From: Dehalococcoidia bacterium
Lineage (GTDB): Bacteria > Chloroflexota > Dehalococcoidia > E44-bin15
Length of the DNA: 10,041 nt
Direction of reading: 5' to 3'
Assembly (NCBI GenBank): GCA_030667555.1
Contig: DAOUVR010000026.1
Coordinates: 1 to 10,041 of the forward strand
A program made the position numbers and the translations under genes. Shown here one piece after another: positions 1 to 6,712 of this stretch. The notes beneath the pieces were generated by a model. It was not told where the DNA came from, ran no database searches, and was given only the letters and a program-made list of their open reading frames with translations. Within the stretch, counting starts at the first letter, position 1; each line of letters opens with the position of its first letter.

Positions 1-16
1 AGGGTGACAAGAGTTC

Positions 17-619
17 CTATCGCTTCTCCATGCCAATGATATGCCAATCTTCGGGAGGGTCGTACTGTGTATCTACTGTCAAATGGACGATGTCTAGGCT
101 GGGGTTCAAATGCTTCAGGTCATCCAGGTCAACCTTTTCAAATCTCTTCTCATTGTTGATATAGGCTTGCTCGGTCAGTGCGTTTGATTCGTAGTCCTCT
201 TGAGTCCGCTTCAGTATACGAGCGATTGACACCTCTCGGGGGCAGTTGGTTTGTAGGACGACGAAGGTACGATTATGCTTTGCTGCAATTGCAGCAGCAC
301 GCCTTCTTAACGATTGTGTGACGAAGGTAGCGTCAAGTATCACGCTATCGCCTCTCTCCAGACTCTCGTCCGCCCGACGGAAGGTCTCATCATAGACCAT
401 CGTTCGTTTGCCCATATTTGAGGCGACCTTCTCGTCGAATATGTCCTCATCCTTGAGCACTTCCAGCCTGATCAGGTCGGACCGAAGGATGGGATAGCCC
501 TTTATCCTCGATAGCTCCTCGCTGGTCTCAGTCTTCCACGTGCCGGGAAGGCCACACGTGATAAGTAGAACGCCCGACCCCAGTTGGGTCTCTATAAATT
601 TCGCAAACAGCTCTTTCAA
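17..619 (-). CDS. P-loop kinase, AAA_33 / COG0645 type, with altered Walker A
   Basis: A 200-residue P-loop protein of the small-molecule/nucleotide-kinase-like AAA_33 group; the substrate is unknown. The Walker A stretch at residues 23-30 reads GLPGTWKT, where the usual family form is GLPGxGK[ST]. Trp28 (codon at 536-538) therefore replaces the normally invariant glycine before the lysine. A Walker-B-like VILDAT (about 93-98, Asp96) is followed by an Arg-rich stretch (SLRRRA), as is typical of the group. The start must be TTG: upstream in frame there is no ATG, GTG or other TTG before a stop. It begins 30 nt after the COG2187-like gene. In many bacteria these two domains form one polypeptide, which supports a joint function. 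The family call is firm. Whether ATP binding survives the Trp change is unknown, and a sequencing error is possible. Confidence 0.85.
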   Translation of the reverse strand: MKELFAKFIETQLGSGVLLITCGLPGTWKTETSEELSRIKGYPILRSDLIRLEVLKDEDIFDEKVASNMGKRTMVYDETFRRADESLERGDSVILDATFVTQSLRRRAAAIAAKHNRTFVVLQTNCPREVSIARILKRTQEDYESNALTEQAYINNEKRFEKVDLDDLKHLNPSLDIVHLTVDTQYDPPEDWHIIGMEKR

Positions 620-649
620 CTCATCATCCCCACAAGAGAATGACGCTGT

Positions 650-1663
650 TCAATTATCTTTTGGTATGTACGATTGTGCAAGGTCGAAGTACCTCCTGGC
701 GATGTCTTTGACCCGTGCCTTTTCCTCCGCTGGGATAAGGGGGTCATCGAGCTTGAAGCTCTCCACCTTCCCCCGGACATACGCCCGATAGCACTTGTAG
801 TAATCGAGAAGCTTCATCATTTCCTGATCGCCGGATGCTTCCATATAGGATTCAACAAAGTGCCGCGACAGGTCGGTGCGTCCATGGTAATCCAGGTCCA
901 TGGCGAGGAAGGCGACTTCGTTGGCTACATCAGAGAAGCGGAACCTTTCATTGAATTCAATGCAGTCGAAGATGCAGATACCGTTGGTGAAGCAGACATG
1001 CGCCGCATGGAGGTCGCCATGGCAGTCCCTTATCCTGTCGTCTCTCATTCGTTGGCGGAATAGAGCGGTGTTTTCTTTGAGAAAAGCTTCGGTATAAGAT
1101 TTGATAACATCGTATTTTCCTGGCGAAATAGTGACGCCTATATATTTCTCTGTCTGGGTGAAGTTCTCCTCAGTATTGGTTGCCAGGATATTAAGGTCGC
1201 CGTAGCTTGCTATCATCTCGTTAGTTTCCGCCTCTTGGTGAAACGACGCCAGTCTTTGGGCCACCTGCTCCACCATCTCCCTGGTTACTTGATTGTTTTT
1301 AAGCAGATGGTCCATAGTCCTCTCTTGAGGTAGCTGGCGCATCTTTACCGCATACTCAATTGTCTCACCCATTCCTTCCACTGAGATATCGCACTTGTCA
1401 TCAATTATCGGCACCACATCAAGGTAAACATCAGGGCATAGCCGCCTGTTCAGTATCACCTCCTGATGGCAGAAGTGCTTTCTCTTCTCCAGTGTGGTGT
1501 AGTCCAGGTAGCCCAGATCCACCGGCTTCTTCACCTTATAGACATAATCGCCTGTCAGGAAAATAAAAGACATCTGTGTCTGCACCATCTCAATCTTCTC
1601 GGGATGATGAGGATATGCTGCTGGTGTCAGGAGTGCTTGAACAAGCGGTGGTTGTTCTACCAT
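650..1663 (-). CDS. Aminoglycoside phosphotransferase-fold protein, COG2187 type
   Basis: A 337-residue protein with a protein-kinase-like/APH fold. The N-terminal part holds the COG2187 signature around VYKVKKPVDLGYLD (41-54) followed by LEKRKHF and LNRRLCPDVYL (71-81). The catalytic loop is HGDLHAAHV (215-223), with catalytic Asp217. The usual Asn of the APH/kinase loop (HGDxxxxN) is His222 here. The metal-binding Asp is Asp233 in IFDCIEFNERF. The ATG at 1661-1663 has AAGGG about 8 nt upstream. The phosphorylated substrate of this family is not established, and nothing here indicates antibiotic resistance. It is followed by the P-loop kinase gene that is often fused to it, so the two probably act as a pair. 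It is separated from the salvage operon by 278 bp carrying an inverted repeat, so it may be a separate transcription unit. Confidence 0.88.
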   Translation of the reverse strand: MVEQPPLVQALLTPAAYPHHPEKIEMVQTQMSFIFLTGDYVYKVKKPVDLGYLDYTTLEKRKHFCHQEVILNRRLCPDVYLDVVPIIDDKCDISVEGMGETIEYAVKMRQLPQERTMDHLLKNNQVTREMVEQVAQRLASFHQEAETNEMIASYGDLNILATNTEENFTQTEKYIGVTISPGKYDVIKSYTEAFLKENTALFRQRMRDDRIRDCHGDLHAAHVCFTNGICIFDCIEFNERFRFSDVANEVAFLAMDLDYHGRTDLSRHFVESYMEASGDQEMMKLLDYYKCYRAYVRGKVESFKLDDPLIPAEEKARVKDIARRYFDLAQSYIPKDN

Positions 1664-1941
1664 TTATTGGCCCTTGCCTCTAGAATTTCTATTATGACGT
1701 GCTATCACTCCGGCCATTGCGGTAAGTCGTAGCCCTTAACAAACATTCATGGGCCATTGTCCACCAACGAATTATGAAAATAGGCAAGCCATAAGCCGTT
1801 CGTGGTGAGCCTGTCGAACCATGAGCGGCCCTTCGGTGAACTCAGGACAGGCCCTTCGACAGGCTCAGGGTGAACAGATGGAAACTTCTTTTCATTCGCG
1901 ACAAGCCTCGCAATGGCAAATAGGTCCCACCTTTTTCAACC
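1664..1941. other. Intergenic region, no gene seen apart from the repeat
   Basis: A 278-bp gap between the THEP1-type NTPase and the COG2187-like gene, the longest gap between genes in the window. Apart from the inverted repeat at 1796-1877, no ORF with a convincing start site was found. A CATAAT hexamer (minus strand) occurs close upstream of the 1663 start, but no matching -35 box was found at 16-18 nt. A promoter for the downstream gene pair is therefore possible but not supported. Confidence 0.6.
1796..1877. repeat. REP/MITE-like imperfect inverted repeat
   Basis: Two 25-nt arms, 1796-1820 and 1853-1877, are inverted copies matching at 19 of 25 positions, with a perfect 13-bp core (TGAGCCTGTCGAA at 1806-1818 against its complement at 1855-1867). 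The loop contains a partial direct copy of the right arm (CCCTTCGGTGAACTCAGG, 1829-1846). The CCTTCGACAGGCTCAGGGTGAAC type of sequence recurs as an interspersed palindromic repeat in many bacterial genomes, from memory. It would form a strong hairpin in RNA from either strand. It sits between the NTPase stop and the COG2187-like gene, where it could weaken read-through or protect an mRNA 3' end. No T-run follows, so it is not a classical intrinsic terminator. Confidence 0.8.
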
Positions 1942-2466
1942 TTATGTTATCGGTGACCTTATCCACCTGAGCACCTGTGCCAGAACCTGTTGCCGATTCG
2001 CTCTGGTTACCGTGATCAGGGCGACGTCTGCATGCCGTTTTATGTCATCTGCCCAGGGATGGGAGGCGAGCATGATTGTGCCAAGCACTCTCTTCTTGCT
2101 ATCGAGGGCTTCCAGTACAGCATCCTTGAACGAGGGGGAGAAGAGCTCCATCTTCCCAATCTCGTCGATGACCACCACATCGCATTCCCTTATTGCGTCC
2201 CTGAGGGCGGCAACGCCTACTGTGTCCAGGCTTTCGACGTCAACACCATACTTGCTAACCCGAAAGGGACTCATGAAATCGATATGGGCGAGGATGGCGC
2301 CTTGCCCGTCCAGGGTGACGATCCTGAAGCCCTGTCTCACCCCGCCTGCCCTTATCTCCTCGGTGAAAAATCCCCCCGCGTTTACTTGTGCCTTGTCAAT
2401 CGCCTGCTTGATTAGCGTTGTTTTACCAACGCCGGGGCCACCGGTGAGAAGATAGGCCTGCTTCAT
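1942..2466 (-). CDS. THEP1-type nucleoside-triphosphatase (COG1618)
   Basis: A 174-residue P-loop NTPase, close to the normal length of the THEP1 family of archaea and thermophilic bacteria. The Walker A motif GGPGVGKTT is at 9-17. The family-specific GGFFTEEIR is at 31-39. The Walker B segment VVVIDEIGKMEL is at 97-108, with Asp101/Glu102. Family members hydrolyse NTPs to NDPs in vitro, and related human NTPCR does the same; the cellular role is unclear, possibly clearance of damaged nucleotides. That would suit a purine-salvage operon. The ATG at 2464-2466 has no clear Shine-Dalgarno at the right distance. No in-frame alternative exists upstream, so translation may depend on coupling to the small basic ORF ending 17 nt before it. 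It is the last gene before the repeat-containing gap. Confidence 0.93.
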   Translation of the reverse strand: MKQAYLLTGGPGVGKTTLIKQAIDKAQVNAGGFFTEEIRAGGVRQGFRIVTLDGQGAILAHIDFMSPFRVSKYGVDVESLDTVGVAALRDAIRECDVVVIDEIGKMELFSPSFKDAVLEALDSKKRVLGTIMLASHPWADDIKRHADVALITVTRANRQQVLAQVLRWIRSPIT

Positions 2467-2483
2467 GACGACACGCTTTATTG

Positions 2484-2561
2484 CTACGCCTTCTTCTTTT
2501 CCTCGCGCTTCTTTCTTGCCTTGCGGTGCTTTTGTAAAGCTACCCTTTTTCTTTTGTTCAT
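2484..2561 (-). CDS. Small Lys/Arg-rich ORF, 25 residues
   Basis: A short ORF fills the gap between the Fe-S aldo/keto reductase and the NTPase. It starts with ATG at 2559-2561, 6 nt after the reductase stop, and ends with TAG at 2484-2486. It begins MNKRKRVALQKHRKARKK and ends in a Glu/Lys-rich tail. Fourteen of 25 residues are Lys or Arg, and there is one His. There is no good Shine-Dalgarno, so it would need translational coupling. The KHRKxRKK pattern recalls tiny ribosome-associated basic proteins (bS22 / AURKAIP1-COX24-like), but the resemblance is by eye only. Its placement, length and unbroken basic composition favour a real gene. The alternative is a chance ORF in A-rich mRNA. Confidence 0.5.
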   Translation of the reverse strand: MNKRKRVALQKHRKARKKREEKKKA

Positions 2562-2567
2562 AGCATA

Positions 2568-3635
2568 TTATCTCGACTCTAGAATGGCTGTCGCTTCTCT
2601 AAGTTTTGCCGGTATATCAAGTTGGGTGGGGCATACCTCCATGCAGGACTGGCATTCGTCGCAAAGCGACACTCTAGCCTCGTGGTTTTCATGATAAACC
2701 CTCTCCGACCATTCCTTCATGCCATACTGCTGGTGGAACACCAGAAGACGGAACACACCTTGAATATCGATCCCTTGGGGACATTTGGACAAACAGTAGC
2801 CGCACCCCTGACAGAAGGTGTAGCCTACCTCCTTCGCTCTCTCCTGGAGTTCTTTTACCTCGCTCGGCTGCATCTTCTGAGGGATATAGCCCAGAGGGAC
2901 ATCTTCCTCCACTTCCTCGATTGTCCCCATTCCCGGGATTACAGTAGTGATGTAAGGGTTGCTCAACACGAACCTTAACGATGCCTCAGCGGTGCTTGTC
3001 GCCTTATCCTCCACCCTAAATTGCACCGCTTCAGGCGGCACGGCGAGGTAGCCTCCGACCAGGGGTTTCATAACGATCACGCCCACATCAAGCTCCCTGG
3101 TCAGTGGGAAAAGCTCCCGATTGCCATCGTCGTTGGTCAGGTTATAGGTGGCGATTATGGCATCGAATTCCCCGGTCTTTATCGCCTTAACCAGCACCTT
3201 GTTGTTATGTCCGCTGATGCCTATATAGTCCACCTTACCAGCCTGTCTTGCCTCCTTCATCGTCTCCAGCACGCCTTCCTTCAGGCGGTGCTCCAGTTCC
3301 TCCTCGCTATCAACGCTGTGTATGAAGATTATGTCGATTTTTTCGATGGCAAGGCGGCGGAGGCTTTCCTCGATGCTTTCTTTGACCTCTTTCCCGGTTC
3401 TGAATTGGCTCTTGGTGGAGATGAAAAGCTGTTCTCTAATTCCTTTAATCGCCTCACCAATCTTGTTCTCACTGTCACCGTAAGAGTTGGCGGTATCGAT
3501 GAAGTTCACTCCCATCTCGATAGCCCGCCTCACCACCTTTACCGCTTCCTCCTTTGGCCGGTGCAGGATGGGTATGCCGCCAAACCCCACCACCGATGTC
3601 TCAAAGTTGGTGCGCCCCAGCCTTCGCTTCAACAC
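2568..3635 (-). CDS. Aldo/keto reductase with C-terminal double 4Fe-4S domain (COG1453 type)
   Basis: A 355-residue protein. The N-terminal AKR TIM barrel (about 1-260) retains the catalytic tetrad: Asp47 and Tyr52 in DTANSYG, Lys75 in STKSQ, and His106 in IHSVD. A bacterial-ferredoxin-like tail carries two clusters, CxxCxxCxxxCP at Cys275/278/281/285 and again at Cys325/328/331/335. This implies electron transfer to or from the barrel. Proteins of this architecture are common in anaerobes and the substrates are mostly unknown. The GTG start (3633-3635) has GAGGG about 11 nt and AAAGG about 3 nt upstream. It lies 6 nt after the core-MetE-like gene, so the two are surely co-transcribed. The protein has no signal peptide and is likely cytoplasmic. 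Confidence 0.92.
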   Translation of the reverse strand: MLKRRLGRTNFETSVVGFGGIPILHRPKEEAVKVVRRAIEMGVNFIDTANSYGDSENKIGEAIKGIREQLFISTKSQFRTGKEVKESIEESLRRLAIEKIDIIFIHSVDSEEELEHRLKEGVLETMKEARQAGKVDYIGISGHNNKVLVKAIKTGEFDAIIATYNLTNDDGNRELFPLTRELDVGVIVMKPLVGGYLAVPPEAVQFRVEDKATSTAEASLRFVLSNPYITTVIPGMGTIEEVEEDVPLGYIPQKMQPSEVKELQERAKEVGYTFCQGCGYCLSKCPQGIDIQGVFRLLVFHQQYGMKEWSERVYHENHEARVSLCDECQSCMEVCPTQLDIPAKLREATAILESR

Positions 3636-3641
3636 TGCCTT

Positions 3642-4673
3642 TCAACCCTCTTTGATATAACGTTTTCTTAACTCCTTTGATACGTCGCTGAGGAGTTCCA
3701 GCGCCTGTGCCGCTCCATCCAGGGTAAGAGATGCAAGAGTGCACGCTGGGGTAACCAAGCATCGCTCTGTTTGAAGGCGATAGCTAACCCCCTTCCGGTC
3801 AAGTGCCCCGATCACCTCCTCAAGACGGTCGAGAAGGCTATTGGCCGTCTCTCCCGTAACATCCTTCTCATCGTTGGGGACAATCCCCCAGGCCAGTATA
3901 CCGCCTCTCTCGAGGAAGGCTTTCACCTCATCGGGATAGAGCGCAACCGTATAGCCGTAATTATAGGCGTCGAAATTCAGGATGTCGAGCGAGGTTGAGA
4001 GCACCACTGACCAATCGGTGTTGCCGCAGCAGTGGATCCCCTTGAGCCCGCTTATACCGGAAAAGACCTCTTCCAGAAGCCTAATCACCTGTTCCCTGGA
4101 GATGGAAACGAAGGCCGAGCCGAAGGAGGTCATGTATGGCTCATCGACGAAGATAATGGTATTGGGGGAGATGGTCTTGAGCTTCATCTCCTGCCAGGCA
4201 GCCTTCAGCCGGAGGTGTTTGGCCAGGGCATCGGCAAGGGTTTCATCATAAAGAATGGAGCGCCGTTCCTGGTCGGTGATGGTTAATCCCCAACTAATTG
4301 GTCCGGTCACCTGACCTTTGACGGCTAAGGGTGATAGCTTCGTATCAAGGAAGGCATGAAGCCCCGCCGCATAATCAGGGCTTATGCCGTATTCTTCAAT
4401 CTTGTTCTCCAAGTAAGAGGCGTATAGCTGCTCTAAAGGCTTATCCAGGTCCTTAGTGCGATCGACATAGATGCGGTCATCTTCGATGACCACACCGGGG
4501 AAACCCTCGCTGAACTGGACATACATGTTTTCCACGAAGGCCCTTTTGGGCAGTTGCGGCCAGGCCGGGATTTGGGGCAAAAACCTGGCCACTAAGGATG
4601 ATGCCTCTACAGGGTCGGTGTGGGGCATGCTCCCAACCGCCGTTGGCAGCCCGCTAAGCTCAAATCTTGTCAT
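3642..4673 (-). CDS. Core-MetE-like / UROD-superfamily methyltransferase
   Basis: A 343-residue single-barrel protein related to the C-terminal catalytic half of cobalamin-independent methionine synthase; the MetE N-terminal half is absent. Landmarks are GSMPHTDP (14-21), matching the GSxPxT start of the barrel; VTGPISW (122-128); VDEP (176-179); and probable zinc ligands His214-x-Cys216 in IHCCGNTDW, Asp235 (at the position of the MetE Glu ligand, by eye) and Cys311 in LVTPACTL. Short core-MetE enzymes are known from archaea and Dehalococcoides, where they use methylated corrinoid instead of methyl-folate. The ATG at 4671-4673 has GGGAG just upstream, overlapping the mtnP stop region. Its place in an MTA salvage run suggests methionine synthesis, but the methyl donor and acceptor are inferred. 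Another corrinoid-dependent methyltransferase remains possible. Confidence 0.8.
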   Translation of the reverse strand: MTRFELSGLPTAVGSMPHTDPVEASSLVARFLPQIPAWPQLPKRAFVENMYVQFSEGFPGVVIEDDRIYVDRTKDLDKPLEQLYASYLENKIEEYGISPDYAAGLHAFLDTKLSPLAVKGQVTGPISWGLTITDQERRSILYDETLADALAKHLRLKAAWQEMKLKTISPNTIIFVDEPYMTSFGSAFVSISREQVIRLLEEVFSGISGLKGIHCCGNTDWSVVLSTSLDILNFDAYNYGYTVALYPDEVKAFLERGGILAWGIVPNDEKDVTGETANSLLDRLEEVIGALDRKGVSYRLQTERCLVTPACTLASLTLDGAAQALELLSDVSKELRKRYIKEG

Positions 4674-4680
4674 CTTCTCC

Positions 4681-5544
4681 CTACTTTATATACTGTCCGA
4701 TCAAGAGTGCTAGCTCTCGCTTCATGTTGTCAGATATTTTGTCCGGAGCGGTGATGATGGCGTCCTTAAGCGCCTGAGCGCAACCGCATTCACGTTTCTG
4801 TGGTATTCGAGCCACCGCTGTCCTGAGGATGCTTTTCGCCCTGCTTACGTTTTGCTGCAGGTTGGCGATCACCATCTCTATAGTTACCGACTCCTCGGCT
4901 TCATGCCAGCAGTCGTAATCGGTGGCGCAGGCAACCGTTGCGTAGCATATCTCGGCCTCCCTTGCCAGCTTGGCCTCAGGGAGGGCGGTCATCCCGATAA
5001 CGCTTGCTCCCCAGGAGCGATAGAGGTTCGACTCCGCCTTGGTTGAGAAAAGTGGCCCCTCCATCACTACGTAGGTGCCTCCTTTGTGAACCCTTGCCCC
5101 CGCTTCGATAGCTGCCTGATGGAGGATATCGCTCAAAACCGGGCAGAAAGGGTCGGCGAAGGTGACATGGGCCACCAGCCCACCACCGAAGAAGGTATTC
5201 ACCCTGCTTTTAGTGCGGTCGATAAGCTGGTCGGGGATGACAAGGTCCATGGGGCGTATCTCCTCTTTTAAACTGCCTACGGCGCTTATAGAGATGATCC
5301 ACTCTACGCCTAACGACTTGAGAGCATAGATATTGGCCAGGGATGGGACCTCGGTGGGCATGATGTAGTGCCCTCTGCCATGCCTGGGGAGAAAGGCGAT
5401 CCTGTTCCCTTCGAGCTCGCCGATAACGATAGCATCGCTGGGCTCACCGAATGGCGTTGTCGGCCTCACCTCCTCGATATCGGTCATCCCCTCTATTTCA
5501 TAGAGGCCGCTCCCCCCAATAACCCCAATCTTCGCTTCAGGCAT
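4681..5544 (-). CDS. mtnP: S-methyl-5'-thioadenosine phosphorylase
   Basis: This enzyme cleaves MTA with phosphate to adenine and 5-methylthioribose-1-phosphate. The 287-residue length is normal for the trimeric PNP/MTAP family. Phosphate-site motifs are GGSG (10-13) and PRHGRGH (53-59), and VMEGPLFSTKAES (160-172) lies at the nucleoside site. ATDYDCWH (207-214), with Asp209 and Asp211, matches the adenine-specific MTAP pattern rather than guanine/hypoxanthine phosphorylases. A Cys-Gly-Cys at 253-255 lies where thermophilic archaeal MTAPII enzymes carry a CxC disulfide motif. The ATG at 5542-5544 has GAGAGG 8 nt upstream. It sits between mtnA and the core-MetE-like gene, with 47- and 7-nt gaps, and directly feeds the MtnA, Apt and Ade steps. 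Confidence 0.96.
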   Translation of the reverse strand: MPEAKIGVIGGSGLYEIEGMTDIEEVRPTTPFGEPSDAIVIGELEGNRIAFLPRHGRGHYIMPTEVPSLANIYALKSLGVEWIISISAVGSLKEEIRPMDLVIPDQLIDRTKSRVNTFFGGGLVAHVTFADPFCPVLSDILHQAAIEAGARVHKGGTYVVMEGPLFSTKAESNLYRSWGASVIGMTALPEAKLAREAEICYATVACATDYDCWHEAEESVTIEMVIANLQQNVSRAKSILRTAVARIPQKRECGCAQALKDAIITAPDKISDNMKRELALLIGQYIK

Positions 5545-5591
5545 TTTTCAACCTCTCTCAATAATAATCGCAGTAATCGGCCGCCCCACCG

Positions 5592-6626
5592 TTACTTCAT
5601 CACCTTTTTCAGGCTTTCCACGTACGGCTCTCTGATGACGCCTTGCTCGGTGATTATAGCAGATATGTAGCGATGAGGGGTAATGTCGAAGGCGGGGTTT
5701 GCCACCTGCACCCCTTCAGGGGCGATGGGGACCCCTCCAAAGTAGGTGACCTCCTCAGGGCTTCTCTCCTCGATGGGTATCTCTTCCCCCGATGACAGTG
5801 AGAGGTCGATGGTTGAGTTTGGCGCAGCGACATAAAAGGGGACGCCATTTTCCATGGCGAGAATCGCTATATTATAGGTGCCGATCTTGTTGGCCACATC
5901 GCCGTTTGCCACAATCCTGTCGGCGCCTACAATGACGCAGTCAATCTTTCCCCGGGAAAGAAAATGCCCGGTCATGGTGTCGGTGATCAGGGTGAAAGGG
6001 ATGTCCTCCTGCTTTAGCTCCCAGGCGGTGAGGCGGGCCCCCTGAAGCCGGGGCCGGGTTTCAGCGGCGAATACATGGATATTCTTGCCCCGCCTCTTTG
6101 CTGCTTTGATCACCCCCAGCGCTGTGCCATAGCCTGCTGTCGCTAAAGCGCCGGCGTTGCAATGGGTCAGTATGGTGAAGCCATCCTTTATCAGCTCAGC
6201 GCCGTAGCTGCTGAGCTTTCTATCTGCCTCCTCATTCTCCGCGTCTATTCTTTTCGCCTCAGCCAGTAGCGCTGCCTTTATCTCGGCGACATCATTGCCA
6301 GTTTCCGCCACGCGGTTCATTCTCTCCAGCGCCCAGAAAAGGTTTACCGCCGTCGGCCTGGTGGCGGCTAGCGTCTCGGAAATGGAGCGAAGCTTGACCA
6401 GGAAGTCCTCCTTGGATTTCGCCTCGATCCCCTGCGCCCCAAGAGCCATCCCGTAGGCGGCGGCGATGCCTATGGCTGGAGCGCCACGAATGCGCATCTC
6501 CTTGATGGCCGATGCCATATCGCGGTAGTCCGAAAGCTCAAGATAGACCTCTTCCCGGGGAAGCATGGTCTGGTCGATAATTCGGACTTTACTTGAAACC
6601 CACTCGATAGCCTTCAGCTTGCTCAT
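5592..6626 (-). CDS. mtnA: S-methyl-5-thioribose-1-phosphate isomerase
   Basis: Converts 5-methylthioribose-1-phosphate to 5-methylthioribulose-1-phosphate, the step after MtnP. The 344-residue length is typical. RGAPAIG is at 47-53. The catalytic Cys156 lies in THCNAGALAT (154-163), and the catalytic Asp236 in VGADRIVANGDVANKIGT (233-250). These features separate it from the regulatory eIF2B alpha/beta/delta relatives and from ribose-1,5-bisphosphate isomerase, although promiscuity toward other sugar-1-phosphates is possible in this family. The ATG at 6624-6626 has only a weak GGTGA upstream. It overlaps by ATGA the stop of a possible 24-residue leader ORF. No mtnB/C/D follows in the window. 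Confidence 0.96.
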   Translation of the reverse strand: MSKLKAIEWVSSKVRIIDQTMLPREEVYLELSDYRDMASAIKEMRIRGAPAIGIAAAYGMALGAQGIEAKSKEDFLVKLRSISETLAATRPTAVNLFWALERMNRVAETGNDVAEIKAALLAEAKRIDAENEEADRKLSSYGAELIKDGFTILTHCNAGALATAGYGTALGVIKAAKRRGKNIHVFAAETRPRLQGARLTAWELKQEDIPFTLITDTMTGHFLSRGKIDCVIVGADRIVANGDVANKIGTYNIAILAMENGVPFYVAAPNSTIDLSLSSGEEIPIEERSPEEVTYFGGVPIAPEGVQVANPAFDITPHRYISAIITEQGVIREPYVESLKKVMK

Positions 6627-6697
6627 GTTTCACCAACCATCCTGCTAGTGGCAATGGTGTAGTAGTTTAGACCGCAATCGAAGTCCAATAAGTACAT
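6623..6697 (-). CDS. Possible 24-residue leader ORF coupled to mtnA
   Basis: In the 86-nt gap between apt and mtnA, an ATG at 6695-6697 opens a frame beginning MYLLDFDCGLNYYT. Its TGA (6623-6625) overlaps the mtnA ATG as ATGA, the classic arrangement for translational coupling. GGGAAG lies directly before the ATG, which is too close for a good ribosome site. mtnA itself has only a weak Shine-Dalgarno, so coupling would make sense. No homolog or clear regulatory residue run is recognised, and a chance ORF is quite possible. Confidence 0.25.
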   Translation of the reverse strand: MYLLDFDCGLNYYTIATSRMVGET

Positions 6698-6712
6698 CTT
6701 CCCTTGGCCGAT

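Noticed and set aside
650..1663. Aminoglycoside resistance gene
   Set aside because: The APH-like fold is of the COG2187 type, common in non-resistant bacteria and linked to a P-loop kinase. Nothing indicates drug modification.
1796..1877. CRISPR array or intrinsic terminator
   Set aside because: There is one inverted pair with no regular spacers, and no T-run follows the hairpin on either strand.
1913..2455. Plus-strand open frame of 180 codons opposite the THEP1-type NTPase
   Set aside because: The minus-strand NTPase has intact Walker A and B motifs. The plus frame is Ser/Thr/Pro-rich and typical of antisense translation.
3021..3671. Long plus-strand open frame (216 codons) opposite the aldo/keto reductase gene
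   Set aside because: The opposite strand encodes a reductase with all catalytic and Fe-S residues in place. The plus frame shows no recognisable motif and is explained as antisense of a codon-biased gene.
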